From contig JACKHM010000003.1 of the NCBI GenBank assembly GCA_020638995.1, positions 558,001 through 622,000 on the forward strand: DNA of 64,000 nt, given 5' to 3'. This DNA comes from Planctomycetaceae bacterium (GTDB lineage: Bacteria > Planctomycetota > Planctomycetia > Pirellulales > Pirellulaceae). The position numbers were made by a program, and so were the translations under genes. This document shows positions 25,371 to 32,932 of the stretch, piece after piece. A model generated the notes under the pieces. That model was given only the letters and a program-made list of their open reading frames with translations, made no database searches and had not been told where the DNA came from. The stretch's first letter is position 1. Every line of letters starts with the position of its first letter.

Positions 25371-26642
25371 ATGGACACTCAAACAAACACAAAGATTCGA
25401 GTTACTTGTCCTTCCTGCAATCGAAAGGCGAAGCGGGTCAGCCCGGTCACGTTGCGGGCTCTGCTGAAGCACGAATTCGCGCGCGGGTTCGGCGATGGCG
25501 ACGACTCGTGCTGCAGCTCGAACGGAAGTGGGGACACCGGGTGCTCGTCAATCTCGGCGGATACCGGCTGGCGGTTCTGCGAATCGCAGGATTGCGATGT
25601 GGTGTACTTCTCCGAGGACGGCGACCGTGCGTTTACGAAGCCGCAATTGCGAGTGACAGTTGGTGTCAAGGAGAAGACGGGCGACCGGCCGCTGTGCTAC
25701 TGCTTCGGTCATACCGTTGCCAGCATCAAGAAGAAACTTCTCGCAACGGGCCGATCCGATGCGTTAGAGGACATCCGCTCCAAGATGAAAGGTCCCGGTT
25801 GCCATTGCGAGACCGCCAACCCTTCGGGTGCCTGCTGTCTCGGTAGCGTTGCAAAGGGCATCGAGATAGCAACGAACGAGTTGGAGATCGCAGACTTGCC
25901 GCAGATGGAACGGCCGCCAAATCCGTCCAAGAATCGCGGAGAGCTAATCGCCAAGGTCGGTACGGTCATTTCGGCCATCATGGCGTCCACCTGCTGCTGG
26001 CTGCCGCTGCTCTTATTGGCGGTAGGTGTGTCTGGAGTTGGAATCGCGTCGATATTGGAAGCGTATCGTCCAGTCTTCATCGTGGTGACGTTCGGCTTCT
26101 TGTCAGCGGCGTTTTACTTCACCTATCGTCCGCGCCACACCACAACTGCCGAAGGCGATTGTTGCGAGTCGCAAGCAACTGCCAATCCGAATTGTCGTGA
26201 CGGAATCAGCAATCGGCGTCTCGGCTTGATGTCGGTGAACAAAGTGATGTTGTGGTTGGTCACGATCCTCGCAGCCCTGTTTCTGTTCTTTCCGAACTAC
26301 GTCGGCGTATTCTTAGGAACTGGTGACGGCCAGACAGTCACACCGAACATGACCCAGACGACCATCCGGATCGAAGGAATGACGTGCGAAGGTTGTTCTG
26401 CCGTTGTAGCGAAGGCGATCCGCAAAGTGTCAGGCGTGCTGGCTGTCGAGGTTAATTACGAAGAGCGAAGGGCCGTCGTAGGCACTGAAGCCTGTTGTCC
26501 GGTTCCAGACGATGAAATACTCGCGGCTCTCAAGAGTGCTGGATACAGCGGCATCATGGTTGAGACGCCATCGGTGCTGTCGCCGCTGGACCGTGGGCAG
26601 GCCAAACAGAATCAAGAAATCGTTAATCGTTTGAAACGTTGA
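25371..26642 (+). CDS. CopZ(2Fe-2S/Zn)-MerT-MerP triple fusion
   Basis: 423 residues from the ATG at 25371 (AGGAAGA upstream). Residues 1-150 match the N-terminal domain of Archaeoglobus-type CopZ: RVTCPSCNRKAKRVSPVTL, CESQDCDVVYF, LCYCFGHT and CHCETANPSGACCLGSV, with Cys for Zn and a 2Fe-2S cluster. The MerT region follows, with the vicinal Cys pair in its first helix (IMASTCCWLPLLLL) and two more helices. The C-terminal HMA/MerP-like domain has IEGMTCEGCSAVVAKAI. The protein should move Hg(II) across the inner membrane and pass it between built-in Cys sites. It is followed 17 bases later by the putative selenoprotein gene. Confidence 0.88.
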   Translation: MDTQTNTKIRVTCPSCNRKAKRVSPVTLRALLKHEFARGFGDGDDSCCSSNGSGDTGCSSISADTGWRFCESQDCDVVYFSEDGDRAFTKPQLRVTVGVKEKTGDRPLCYCFGHTVASIKKKLLATGRSDALEDIRSKMKGPGCHCETANPSGACCLGSVAKGIEIATNELEIADLPQMERPPNPSKNRGELIAKVGTVISAIMASTCCWLPLLLLAVGVSGVGIASILEAYRPVFIVVTFGFLSAAFYFTYRPRHTTTAEGDCCESQATANPNCRDGISNRRLGLMSVNKVMLWLVTILAALFLFFPNYVGVFLGTGDGQTVTPNMTQTTIRIEGMTCEGCSAVVAKAIRKVSGVLAVEVNYEERRAVVGTEACCPVPDDEILAALKSAGYSGIMVETPSVLSPLDRGQAKQNQEIVNRLKR

Positions 26643-26658
26643 ACATTTCGGAGTTGCC

Positions 26659-27882
26659 ATGAAACGATCAGCCTTGTTGACAACGGCAGTGCTTCTAATT
26701 GCGTACACTGGCTGCAACAGAACAAGTCAGCCGCAACCAGAGACCACTAACGTCGAGCCAGCCGCAAAGGTCGCTGCGACGAAGCCCGACTGGAAGCTTG
26801 TGACGCTGCACATCGACGGCTTCAAAAAGAGCAAGAGCGGCGGCACGTGAATGTCGTGACCCAATAGGGTCAAAGAAGCCCTGGAAGGGCTTCAGGCTGT
26901 TTCTGAGATCCGCATGGACCTCGAAAGTGACGAGTTTGTCGTCAACTATGATGCGTCACAGGCGACCGAAGCTGACTTGATTGCGATCATCAAGCAGGAA
27001 GGATTCACCGCTGGCGTTGCGGCAACCGCTCAATTCGCCGAAGAGCCTGAGTTCTTTCGCGAGGCTTTGGCAAAGGCCCGTAACGAGAACAAACCGATCG
27101 TGTTGGACTTCACGGCTTCGTGGTGCGTGCCGTGCCAACGGATGCTCCGAGAGACGTTTCCTGACGACAAGGTCGCTCGGCTCTTGGAACGGTGCGTCCT
27201 AATCAAAGTCGATACCGACGAACACCCGGCCCTAGCGAACAAGTACGGCGCGGTCGGCCTGCCAGATGTGCGTTTGCTGTCGCCGGAGGGCGAAGAGTTT
27301 CGGCGGTTCCGCGACTTCCAAGGACCGGATGCATTCGCCGAGTCGCTGGACGACGTTCTCGCCGAAGTCGCCTCCAAGAAATCGGGAGATGAGTTGATCG
27401 CGTTGTCTGATGGCGAATCTAAACTCAAAGAAGTATTCAACCGAGACGTAGGTAACGTCAGACTTATACTTGTTCTGTCGCCCACGTGAGGTCCGTGCCA
27501 AAACGGTGCCCGTGTGGTGCAGCAAGAGATTCTCGAAGCAGTGACTGATGAGAGGCTGAAGGTCTACGTTGTTTGGACGCCCGTGCTTCGCGAGGACGAT
27601 CGGCAGGCGGCGGTCAAAGCGATCGGCGAAGTTTCCGACGAACGTGCGAGCCACTTCTGGGACGCCGACAAGAGCCTCGGCTTCGCGCTGGGAAAGACCG
27701 TTACGCTGCCGCGCGAGCGTGAACTGGCGTGGGACGTGTATTTTGTGTTCAACGCACAGGCCGAATGGGGCGACAACCCGCCGAAGCCTGAGGACTGGAT
27801 GCACCAACTTGGTACGGACAAAAGAAAGCTCGATGGCGAGAAGCTTCGCGCGTCCATCGAGAAGTTACTTCAGTCACGATAG
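26659..27882 (+). CDS. Putative selenoprotein: lipoprotein MerP-like (UxxU) plus two thioredoxin-like domains
   Basis: One 407-residue frame, ATG with GGAG 6 bases upstream, interrupted only by UGA at 26848, 26857 and 27487. Residues 1-20 are a lipoprotein signal (AYTGC). Residues about 48-120 form an HMA fold: LHIDGFKKSKSGGT-U-M-S-U, then VKEALEGL and FVVNYDASQ. Both Cys of the metal-binding TCxxC are UGA (U64, U67). A thioredoxin domain follows with FTASWCVPCQ (C156, C159). A second thioredoxin-like domain has VLSPT-U-GPC (U277, C280) in place of a CxxC. UGA as selenocysteine explains all three; three independent nonsense mutations exactly at Cys codons would be a strange coincidence. Hairpins at 26875 and 27506 fit bacterial SECIS rules. 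Likely periplasmic Hg(II) binding and reduction. Confidence 0.8.
26875..26893 (+). promoter_or_regulatory. SECIS-like hairpin for the UxxU codons
   Basis: GAAGCCCT-GGA-AGGGCTTC is a perfect 8-bp stem with a 3-base loop beginning with G. The loop starts 23 bases after the second UGA and 32 after the first, inside the 16-37 base range described for bacterial SECIS elements. A second small stem (TGACCC-AATA-GGGTCA, 26857-26872) begins at the second UGA. Confidence 0.65.
27506..27520 (+). promoter_or_regulatory. SECIS-like hairpin for the UGPC codon
   Basis: GTGCC-CGTGT-GGTGC forms a 5-bp stem that uses two G-U pairs. The loop starts 21 bases after the UGA at 27487 and has G in position 2. The same loop CGTGT occurs in the hairpin at 28805. 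Confidence 0.5.
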
Positions 27883-27963
27883 AGCCGCACAAGCTTGTTG
27901 CCTACTTGTTAGAAGCCGGGAACCGACATGCAATCTACCCAAAACGAAATTGGAGTGCCGACC

Positions 27964-28806
27964 ATGCGTTTGACCATTGCTATCTCCATTGGATTCGGAT
28001 TGCTGGCGTTAACGGCGTGCAGCAAGACTCATCAACCAGTCGCGAACAACGCGCAATCGACAAGTGAATTACACGCCACGTCGAGCGGCCACTCGACGAA
28101 TGGCGAACACAATCACGGCGAGAACGATGCGGGCCAAGGCCACGAACGGATCGGCGAGCACGGAAGCCACACCGATGCTGATATAGATCAACAAGTGAGT
28201 GGGGTTTTGCACGATGGCAAACATTCGGCTCGTGATTCCCGCCATCACGGACACGGAAGCCACAAGCATCCTGTGGAGCATCATGCCGGCCTTGAATCAA
28301 CGCACATCGCCATCGGCGACAAGGTTCCTGACTTCGACTTTTCCATTGATGGCGAGAAGTTCACGCTAAGCGACCTTCAGAAGAGTACGTCGATTACCGA
28401 AGATGGCACGTTAGTTCTGACGTTTTGGTGCTCGTTCTGCCACAGTTGCCGACATGTCGAGCATGCCTTAGATGTATTGGCCAAACAGTACCAAGGGCAG
28501 GTTGGCATCATCGCTGTGGATTCCAGCGCTGGAGAAACAACCGAAGGCGTGGCCGAGTTTGCCAAGCAGCGCGAATTGACGCTGCCGATCGCCCTCGACG
28601 CAACCGGAGCGGCCGCGAACATCTTTGGCGCGCGAGTCACGACCACGACCGTAGTCATCGACAAGTCTGGAGTTTTGCGATACCGCGGACAATTCGGCGA
28701 CGAAGACCATGCGTTCGCCCACGAAGCGTTGCGGGCAGTCCTGGCGGGCGAAGACGTCCCCGTTTCGGAAACGCGGCAAAAGGGCTGACCGATCGAACGC
28801 GTGTAG
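27964..28806 (+). CDS. Lipoprotein redoxin with C-terminal in-frame UGA (putative Sec)
   Basis: 280 residues from the ATG at 27964 (GGAG 9 bases upstream) if UGA at 28786-28788 is read through; the frame ends with TAG at 28804. Lipobox LLALTAC, then about 90 residues rich in His and Gly (HSTNGEHNHGEND), then an AhpC/TlpA-like domain: IGDKVPDFDFSIDGEKFTLSD and TFWCSFCHSCRHVE with CSFC. The tail reads TRQKG-U-PIERV. Related redoxins often end in a G-C-x-I motif, so UGA again takes a Cys position (U275). A strong hairpin follows. If UGA is a true stop, only six residues are lost. Probably periplasmic thiol redox protein of the mercury cluster. Confidence 0.75.
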
Positions 28807-28830
28807 CCTCCGTGTGAGGCTCCTAGATCG
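28790..28830 (+). promoter_or_regulatory. SECIS-like hairpin after the redoxin UGA
   Basis: An apical stem AGCCTC-CGTGT-GAGGCT (28805-28821) is perfect, with loop position 2 = G, and starts its loop 22 bases after the UGA. An outer stem CGATC/GATCG (28790-28794, 28826-28830) closes the structure. It spans the TAG stop. Confidence 0.65.
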
Positions 28831-28971
28831 CGACAGCCATCCGCAAGCGAGGAATTGACGGTCGTGGCTGTGACTGTCGCGGTAATGGCCAGGTAAGTCG
28901 CCGAGCACAGTTCGGGGCATCGAAATGGACGATGCCAGTGCCAAAGGCAGTCATCACCGTCGCAATGAGTT

Positions 28972-29001
28972 GCCCCCTTCGGCACATGAGGCGAAGGGGG
29001 C
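28972..29001. terminator. GC-rich hairpin between convergent genes
   Basis: GCCCCCTTCG and CGAAGGGGGC pair perfectly (10 bp) around a 10-base loop, between the redoxin gene and the convergent gene ending at 29020. No T-tract on either strand. Confidence 0.55.
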
Positions 29002-29019
29002 GTTATGACTAGCGGGCGC

Positions 29020-29436
29020 TTAGTGGTGCAGCCAGAGCGATCCAACCGGAGTGCGAATGCTAATACCATGATCGCCATAATTCCCACGCGTCTGGCCACC
29101 GTAGTATCTGGCGGACTGCCCGCCGTAATAGCCGCCCGAGTAGCCGTTGTAAACTTGCCCGTAGGTCCCGTAGTTGTGAGCCGCGCGGTGTTGGGCACGA
29201 GCATGACTCGCCTGATGATTCAGGTTGGCATGCAGAGATGCGTGCTGGTAACCCGTTTGCGGATAGTGATGAGCGTTGTGGTGGACGACGTTACGGTGCT
29301 GAGCTTGATGCGCAAGATTCGCGTGGACGTTGGCGTGCGTCCGACCACCGTACCCATAGCCGTCAGCCGCATGGACCGAACCAACCAGCGTGGCGACTAG
29401 GGCGACAGCGGAAAATGTTAATGCAAAGCGTTTCAT
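29020..29436 (-). CDS. Small secreted His/Tyr/Gly-rich protein
   Basis: 138 residues from the ATG ending at 29436 (AAGGAAA upstream). A clear signal peptide (MKRFALTFSAVALVATL, cleavage near VHA-AD) precedes a low-complexity mature protein. HANVHANLAHQAQHRN and HASLHANLNHQASH are related His/Asn/Ala repeats; the end is Gly/Tyr-rich (YSGGYYGGQSARYYGGQT). It looks like a periplasmic His-based metal binder or structural protein. It belongs to no family I know. It is transcribed against its neighbours. Confidence 0.7.
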   Translation of the reverse strand: MKRFALTFSAVALVATLVGSVHAADGYGYGGRTHANVHANLAHQAQHRNVVHHNAHHYPQTGYQHASLHANLNHQASHARAQHRAAHNYGTYGQVYNGYSGGYYGGQSARYYGGQTRGNYGDHGISIRTPVGSLWLHH

Positions 29437-29706
29437 GGCAGTTTCCTTCAAGGTAAGGGGGGAGTTGTTCTTCAGTTACTTTGCCAAGGAGACGCAGTTG
29501 TCGTGCCAAGCCTGCCACAGATGCCTCGAGCCCTATGTTTCCGAGGTGTTTAGCGATTGATTGCCATATCGAAGTGGTTTGCAGACTTTTCAACCTGTCA
29601 TCACAACGACTTCACCGATAGTCACGCTGAGACGAATGAATGATCGCCGCGTTGGCGATCCTTGTCGTGCTATCACGCAATGTCCCAATTGCAAAATTGA
29701 ATTGAA

Positions 29707-29745
29707 TAGGTTGCCATTGACCTAGTCTCGACGGTTCAAGACAAT
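29707..29745 (+). promoter_or_regulatory. Promoter with shared operator-like motif
   Basis: TAGGTTGCCATTGACC ends in the -35 TTGACC (29717-29722). After 17 bases comes GACAAT (29740-29745). The 16-base motif agrees at 14 positions with the one at 47123-47138 (minus) and partly with 49622-49633. It should drive the Cys-rich gene at 29867 and the cus genes behind it. The rest of the 29452-29866 gap shows no gene. Confidence 0.6.
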
Positions 29746-29866
29746 CTCGCGGCTTTTGCTTTCAGGTTTTTCGCACTTATTCTTCATCCAACGACGGTCA
29801 TCGACCGAAAATAAGCGACGGACGCGGGAGTATCCATTTCGACTGTCACGGAAGGACAGCGACGCC

Positions 29867-30379
29867 ATGCTGGCAGCAGCATCCAATCCGATCATCACGC
29901 AGGCAAGTGCCTGGATCGCCGTTGTGATGCTCCTCGCGCAGTCCCTACCTGCCGCAAGCTGTGGCTGCGGTGATAGCAGTTCGACCGTTCGCCGCGAAGT
30001 CGTACAATCGTCGACCAGTTGTTGCTCGAAGACCGCGGCAGCATCCTGTTGTGCGAAGAAAACGAATTCGACTTGTTGCTCGAAAGACAAACGCTCGTCA
30101 TGTTGCAGCAAAGATCGCTCGGCGAACGGGCAGACTGCGTGCTGTTGTGGCGGAACATGTAATTGTGCGGCGGCACCAGAACCAACTCAGAATCCTGCGG
30201 TGCCAGTTCCGCAGGAAGACAATCGCCAGGAACGCCAGGACGTCGTGACTTTGCTGCCGCTGGGAGTCGTCGCGACTGTTTGTTCTTGCTCTATCACACC
30301 ACGCCTTGGCCACTTTCGACAGGTCGCGCCAGGCACCGCTCTCGATCGCTGTATCGAGCTGTCACGCTTTACGTGTTGA
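29867..30379 (+). CDS. Small secreted Cys-rich protein (family member 2)
   Basis: 170 residues from the ATG at 29867 (GGAAGGAC upstream). A hydrophobic export segment (SAWIAVVMLLAQSLPAASC) is followed by CC pairs at nine-residue intervals: SCCSKTAAASCC, then STCCSKDKRSSCC, ending in ACCCGGTCNC, about 20 Cys in all. A Pro/Gln-rich linker leads to a hydrophobic C-terminus ending in CIELSRFTC. Plan and position (first gene before an RND system) match the other family members. Probably binds soft metal in the periplasm; the function is not known. Confidence 0.7.
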   Translation: MLAAASNPIITQASAWIAVVMLLAQSLPAASCGCGDSSSTVRREVVQSSTSCCSKTAAASCCAKKTNSTCCSKDKRSSCCSKDRSANGQTACCCGGTCNCAAAPEPTQNPAVPVPQEDNRQERQDVVTLLPLGVVATVCSCSITPRLGHFRQVAPGTALDRCIELSRFTC

Positions 30380-30548
30380 CACCGCCTAAGCGGTGACTCT
30401 GCGCGCATTGGGCAACTAGGCGCATTCGTCTCCGCTTCTCTGCCATCGGTTGCGTTGATCCATTGATTCAGCGCTGAATGTTTCCCGAGTTGGCGATGCC
30501 AGATCAGTTCCATTCGTGGTGTCTGGCCTTATGAAGAGAGGGCGTGTT

Positions 30549-31754
30549 ATGGGGTTCTGCAAGAGAAGAATCAAATGTTCTTGGCTGCATAGTTCGGTAG
30601 TTAATGTTCTAGGCCTCGTTCTGGCAGTTGTGGCGTTTCAGCCATCCGCCGATCTGTGGGCTCACGGCGCTGGCGGACATGGAGCTTCTGACAAACAAGC
30701 GAGTCCAAAACCATCTGCAGTAATGGACAAGTCACGGTCGCTGGGGCCGATCGCGAACTTTGCCGATCGCCCGATGCAACCGCGCCACGGTGGACAGATC
30801 ACCGCCACGAAGCATCACTACTTTGAAGTTGTCTACACGCCGAACGAGGCACGACTCTACGTCTACAACGCATCGCAACTCGGCGTAAACGCTCGTTACA
30901 TCAAGGGTGACGCGCTAATGACCGTTCGGAGCAGTGGCCAGTCAGGCCGCTTTCCGCTGGAAGTGGTTGCTCAACCAACATACACCGGTGACCTGGGTTA
31001 CCTTGTGGCAAAGGTCGACGTGAGCCAGGTGCAAGACGGCGATATGGACGTTCAGTTTGAACTTCACAAGCTACCTTCGGAAGAGCCGAGCGTTAGCTTC
31101 ACGCAAGCCTTCTTTCTTACGCGACCGCCCTTGCCGGTTCGTCGAGAAAGTCTGTTCGCAGCCGACCAGCAGCCTGTCATCCAGCAGAGTATCTGCCCCG
31201 TCACAGAAACGCGTTTGGGCGACCACGGCGACCCTATCAAGCTGATGGTCGGTGATCGACCCGTATATGTCTGCTGCGAAGGCTGTGTCCAGCAGGTGCA
31301 GAACGATCCCCACGGGTATGTGCAGAAGACTTCGCACATTGTCCAAGTCAATTCGACCGCTCGTCGTGCGAGTCCGCCGGCACCACAACGCCCTCAGATT
31401 ACACTCGCTCAGCTTACAGCCAACGATCGGGCTCTGGTTCAGCAACAGGGAACGTGTCCCGTGATGGATGGTCCACTAGGGGGCCACGGAGATCCGGTCA
31501 AGCTAATGGTTGACGGCCGTCCTTTGTATGTCTGCTGTCAGGGCTGCGTGGGCCAAGTCGAGCAGAATCCCTACTTCTTCCTGGACAAGGCAGCAAGGAA
31601 ATCTCGTGACGTAGCTACACAACCAACTGCTTACGTGGCCACCGAAATTCAACCACCTGTTCCTAATGCTTGGTTCTACGAACGACGTCCGCCAAGCAAA
31701 GCTGCAACTGGAGGTTCCTGCTGCAGCACGGGGAGTGGCGCGAGTTGTCACTGA
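30549..31754 (+). CDS. Secreted protein with two CPV...VCC-x2-C metal-binding domains
   Basis: 401 residues from the ATG at 30549 (GAGAGGG upstream; in-frame starts exist at 30516 and 30534). A signal-like segment is followed by a His/Gly stretch, a beta-rich domain (HGGQITATKHHYFEVVY and onward, residues about 75-205) and two copies of a Cys domain: ICPVTETRLGDHGDPIKLM...VYVCCEGC and TCPVMDGPLGGHGDPVKLM...LYVCCQGC. These resemble YHS/TRASH-type metal sites with CP, CC and C ligands. The end is GSCCSTGSGASCH. The beta domain is reminiscent of periplasmic CusF-partner proteins, but I cannot name it. Part of the cus cluster. Confidence 0.8.
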   Translation: MGFCKRRIKCSWLHSSVVNVLGLVLAVVAFQPSADLWAHGAGGHGASDKQASPKPSAVMDKSRSLGPIANFADRPMQPRHGGQITATKHHYFEVVYTPNEARLYVYNASQLGVNARYIKGDALMTVRSSGQSGRFPLEVVAQPTYTGDLGYLVAKVDVSQVQDGDMDVQFELHKLPSEEPSVSFTQAFFLTRPPLPVRRESLFAADQQPVIQQSICPVTETRLGDHGDPIKLMVGDRPVYVCCEGCVQQVQNDPHGYVQKTSHIVQVNSTARRASPPAPQRPQITLAQLTANDRALVQQQGTCPVMDGPLGGHGDPVKLMVDGRPLYVCCQGCVGQVEQNPYFFLDKAARKSRDVATQPTAYVATEIQPPVPNAWFYERRPPSKAATGGSCCSTGSGASCH

Positions 31755-31811
31755 CCATCGAAGGTGTACTACAGAGTTAACCGTTTCACCACTAATCCTG
31801 AAGGAAGTGCA

Positions 31812-32231
31812 ATGTTGAATCGACTTTACTACATCGTTGCCGAATGCGGCGTCTGCGTGGTTTTCGCCGCCGGCTGCAACAACGCCAGCCCCACTCCGGT
31901 TGCCGCTCCACCGGCTGCGACTCAAGAGGATCACTCTGGGCACGATCACGGAGATCATGCAGGTCACGACCACTCGGCCGATGATCATGGAGATCACGCC
32001 GCCAGCGGTGATTCGGACGTCGTCAAGGCTCTGGCTTCGCTGTCGGCAGAGGATCGAGCGGTTGCGGAAAAGCAAAAGACGTGTCCAGTCGGCGGTGAGC
32101 CACTCGGATCGATGGGGGCACCGGTCAAAGTAACTGTTCAAGGCCGAGACGTGTTCGTTTGTTGTGATGGTTGCACGGATGCATTAAAGGCTGATCCAGA
32201 CAAGTTTTTAGCAAAACTGCCCCAAGAATAG
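31812..32231 (+). CDS. His-rich lipoprotein with one CPV...VCC-x2-C domain
   Basis: 139 residues from the ATG at 31812 (AAGGAAG upstream). Lipoprotein-like N-terminus (VVFAAGC), then a His/Asp-rich segment HSGHDHGDHAGHDHSADDHG, then the domain TCPVGGEPLGSMGAPVKVTV...VFVCCDGC ending DPDKFLAKL. Such a single-domain protein could carry Cu or Ag in the periplasm to the adaptor at 32933, which ends in the same domain. Confidence 0.8.
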   Translation: MLNRLYYIVAECGVCVVFAAGCNNASPTPVAAPPAATQEDHSGHDHGDHAGHDHSADDHGDHAASGDSDVVKALASLSAEDRAVAEKQKTCPVGGEPLGSMGAPVKVTVQGRDVFVCCDGCTDALKADPDKFLAKLPQE

Positions 32232-32360
32232 GGAGGAGTACAGGCCGTCGAATTGTTGGAACTTGGCATTGAGCGGACTTGACGGACGATCCGTTGGGCC
32301 GAAAGATGAGTTAGACTATACTACCTGAGAACTTCGAGACTTGAGTTGAATCGCTTCGTC

Positions 32361-32756
32361 ATGAAACCTTCCGTCACCAGAACGCTGCTTTCGCTATCGC
32401 TGATTCTCGGCGCTGGCGTAGCGCCGTTGTCCGGTTTCATGGGTTCGTGTTCGTCGCGAGTTCAAGCTGCTCAAGTTGAACAGTGCGGTGGCTGTTGTAG
32501 CACGTCGACGACGTCGTGTTGTGGCAAGACAGCCGTCGCGCGCGATTGTGCTTGTTCACGTCCCGCGCAGCCCCCGGTTGATCCCACACAACGCAGTTCC
32601 ACCCAGCGAGTGGAACTGCGTTGGGTTGCGATCGGCTCGGATAATGACGCGGCGTTCGACTGCGAGCACAAGGCATCGCATCACTCAGATGTAGTCACCT
32701 CTTCTTCTTGGCCTACGACTCGTCTTCAGGCTGTTCTTTGCCGTTGGTTGACTTGA
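32361..32756 (+). CDS. Small secreted Cys-rich protein (family member 3)
   Basis: 131 residues from the ATG at 32361. A signal segment (LLSLSLILGAGVAPLSGF) is followed by QCGGCCSTSTTSCCGK and DCACSRPAQPP, a variable part, and the hydrophobic C-terminus LQAVLCRWLT, like members 1, 4 and 5. A perfect 14-bp inverted repeat (32589-32602 and 32610-32623) lies inside the coding region. A weak promoter TTGGGC-N17-TATACT (32294-32322) lies upstream. It directly precedes the adaptor gene. Confidence 0.65.
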   Translation: MKPSVTRTLLSLSLILGAGVAPLSGFMGSCSSRVQAAQVEQCGGCCSTSTTSCCGKTAVARDCACSRPAQPPVDPTQRSSTQRVELRWVAIGSDNDAAFDCEHKASHHSDVVTSSSWPTTRLQAVLCRWLT

Positions 32757-32932
32757 GTCGCTGATCTCGTTGTAAGCCTGCGCGCGCACTAAGCCATAGT
32801 GGTCGTGCGTCGGGTAACGAGATCAAACAGCAGGCATCTCCGCGATACATCGGTCGTCTGCGCCCATCCGTGAACTAGTTCTCTCTTGCAGTTGTTTTCA
32901 GTGCCGCCATTTATCGATGCGGTGAGGTCATT

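Noticed and set aside
26640..26642. UGA at the end of the CopZ-MerT-MerP gene as another Sec codon
   Set aside because: The domain is complete, no thiol motif is expected there, and the next ribosome-binding site follows at once.
31752..31811. UGA at the end of the gene at 30549 with the same frame open into the lipoprotein gene at 31812
   Set aside because: The next gene has its own AAGGAAG site and signal peptide, and no Cys motif is restored by reading through, so this is a normal stop.
31940..32000. Short tandem repeats of GATCAC/GACCAC type, also at 55140-55220 and 60600-60630, as CRISPR or satellite
   Set aside because: They are in frame and encode His/Asp-rich metal-binding stretches.
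32589..32623. Perfect 14-bp inverted repeat inside the Cys-rich gene at 32361 as an intrinsic terminator
   Set aside because: It lies inside an open frame that continues to the family-like C-terminus and has no T-tract.
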